A program made the position numbers and the translations under genes. Source: G963675935 sp963675935 (GTDB lineage Bacteria; Planctomycetota; Planctomycetia; Pirellulales; Thermoguttaceae). Taken from it: DNA of 64,000 nt. A model generated the notes under the pieces. The model had not been told where the DNA came from. It saw only the letters and a list, made by a program, of their open reading frames with translations, and made no database searches. Below are positions 63,630 through 64,000 of the stretch, piece by piece. Every line of letters begins with the position of its first letter. The stretch's first letter is position 1. The stretch lies in assembly GCA_963675935.2 (NCBI GenBank), contig CAXXPV010000003.1:992001-1056000 (forward strand), given 5' to 3'.

Positions 63630-64000
63630 TCACGCCTGCCCCTTTTTCCCCTCGACCATCCGTTCGAGCCGAACCACCTGGGCGCGAACGCCTTCGAGAT
63701 CGTGATTCAGCCGAATCGCCCGGCGAAAACATTCGAGCGCCGAGACCGTGTTGCCCAATTGCAGATAGACTTGGCCCATGCTCGTCGCCGCGACGAAGTG
63801 ATAGGGATTGATCTCGAGCGCCTGATGACAGTCGCGGATCGACTCGATCAGCCGGCCGAGGGCGACGTAGGCCACCGCGCGTTGATGCCACGCCTCGGCG
63901 AACCACGGCGCCCGCTCGATGAGCTGGGTGGCGCGGGTCACGGCGTCGCGGTGCAGACCCGCGGCGTTCATGCGGATGATGACGCCGAGCTCGCGGCGTT
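63630..64000 (-). CDS. C-terminal part of a TPR-repeat protein (5' end outside window)
   Basis: The frame is open to the last base of the window with no stop, so the gene starts further right. The visible 122 residues carry about three tetratricopeptide repeats: ATQLIERAPWFAEAWHQRAV, SIRDCHQALEINPYHFVAAT, and SALECFRRAIRLNHDLEGVR. TPR domains scaffold protein contacts. A basic end (RMVEGKKGQA) closes the protein. The rest of the protein cannot be seen. Confidence 0.85.
   Translation of the reverse strand, partial: RRELGVIIRMNAAGLHRDAVTRATQLIERAPWFAEAWHQRAVAYVALGRLIESIRDCHQALEINPYHFVAATSMGQVYLQLGNTVSALECFRRAIRLNHDLEGVRAQVVRLERMVEGKKGQA

Overview
The window looks like a chromosomal segment of a planctomycete, probably Pirellulales-like, though no rRNA is present to prove it. 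The reasons are the transcription/translation gene order (tRNA-Thr, tRNA-Tyr, tRNA-Gly, tRNA-Thr, tuf, tRNA-Trp, secE, nusG, rplKAJL, rpoBC, rpsL, rpsG, fusA), the surrounding protein families (YdjY plus DUF4019 lipoprotein, tandem DUF4159 protein with a Tat signal, GH127 enzyme, C45 hydrolase fusion, CPBP proteases) and the loose gene spacing full of palindromic repeats.

Layout. 1-8150: accessory and secreted proteins (HEAT-like fragment, lipoprotein, SDR, Tat-exported sugar isomerase-like protein, LRR protein, zinc-ribbon membrane protein). 8154-28166: the informational core, with two PIN toxin-antitoxin pairs set into it (23377-24025 between rpoC and rpsL; 25354-25991 between rpsG and fusA). 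A third pair, HigB/HigA, lies just after fusA (28671-29320). 29337-31610: a DUF4186 gene, then on the minus strand a cobalamin riboswitch, an intrinsic terminator, a 35-residue peptide gene missed by simple gene calling, and a radical SAM/SPASM maturase whose start overlaps the peptide's stop. 31814-33542: an intact-ended ISKra4-like element with perfect 18-bp inverted repeats and a 9-bp target duplication, inserted into one arm of an older palindromic repeat. 33643-47752: metabolism and housekeeping (K+-independent H+-pyrophosphatase, pyruvate phosphate dikinase, GH127, Der GTPase, family-4 uracil-DNA glycosylase, two response regulators). 48558-64000: PilZ-like protein, alpha/beta hydrolase-C45 fusion, CAAX-type protease, ComB, a UbiD-family gene carrying an in-frame palindromic repeat, a CAP protein, a DUF4159 protein, a beta-propeller-like protein, a fourth toxin-antitoxin pair, an ISNCY-type element and the end of a TPR protein.

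Two themes stand out. First, the B12-riboswitch/peptide/radical-SAM unit looks like a complete small ribosomally made modified-peptide system under B12 control; it resembles what I recall as the computationally defined CbpA/CbpB pair, whose product and role are, to my knowledge, unknown. Second, many families of palindromic or terminal-inverted-repeat elements fill the gaps: they occupy most convergent gene junctions, sit inside the rplA-rplJ and rpoB-rpoC gaps, and in one case lie in frame inside a coding sequence. All homology statements come from reading the sequence; no database search was run.
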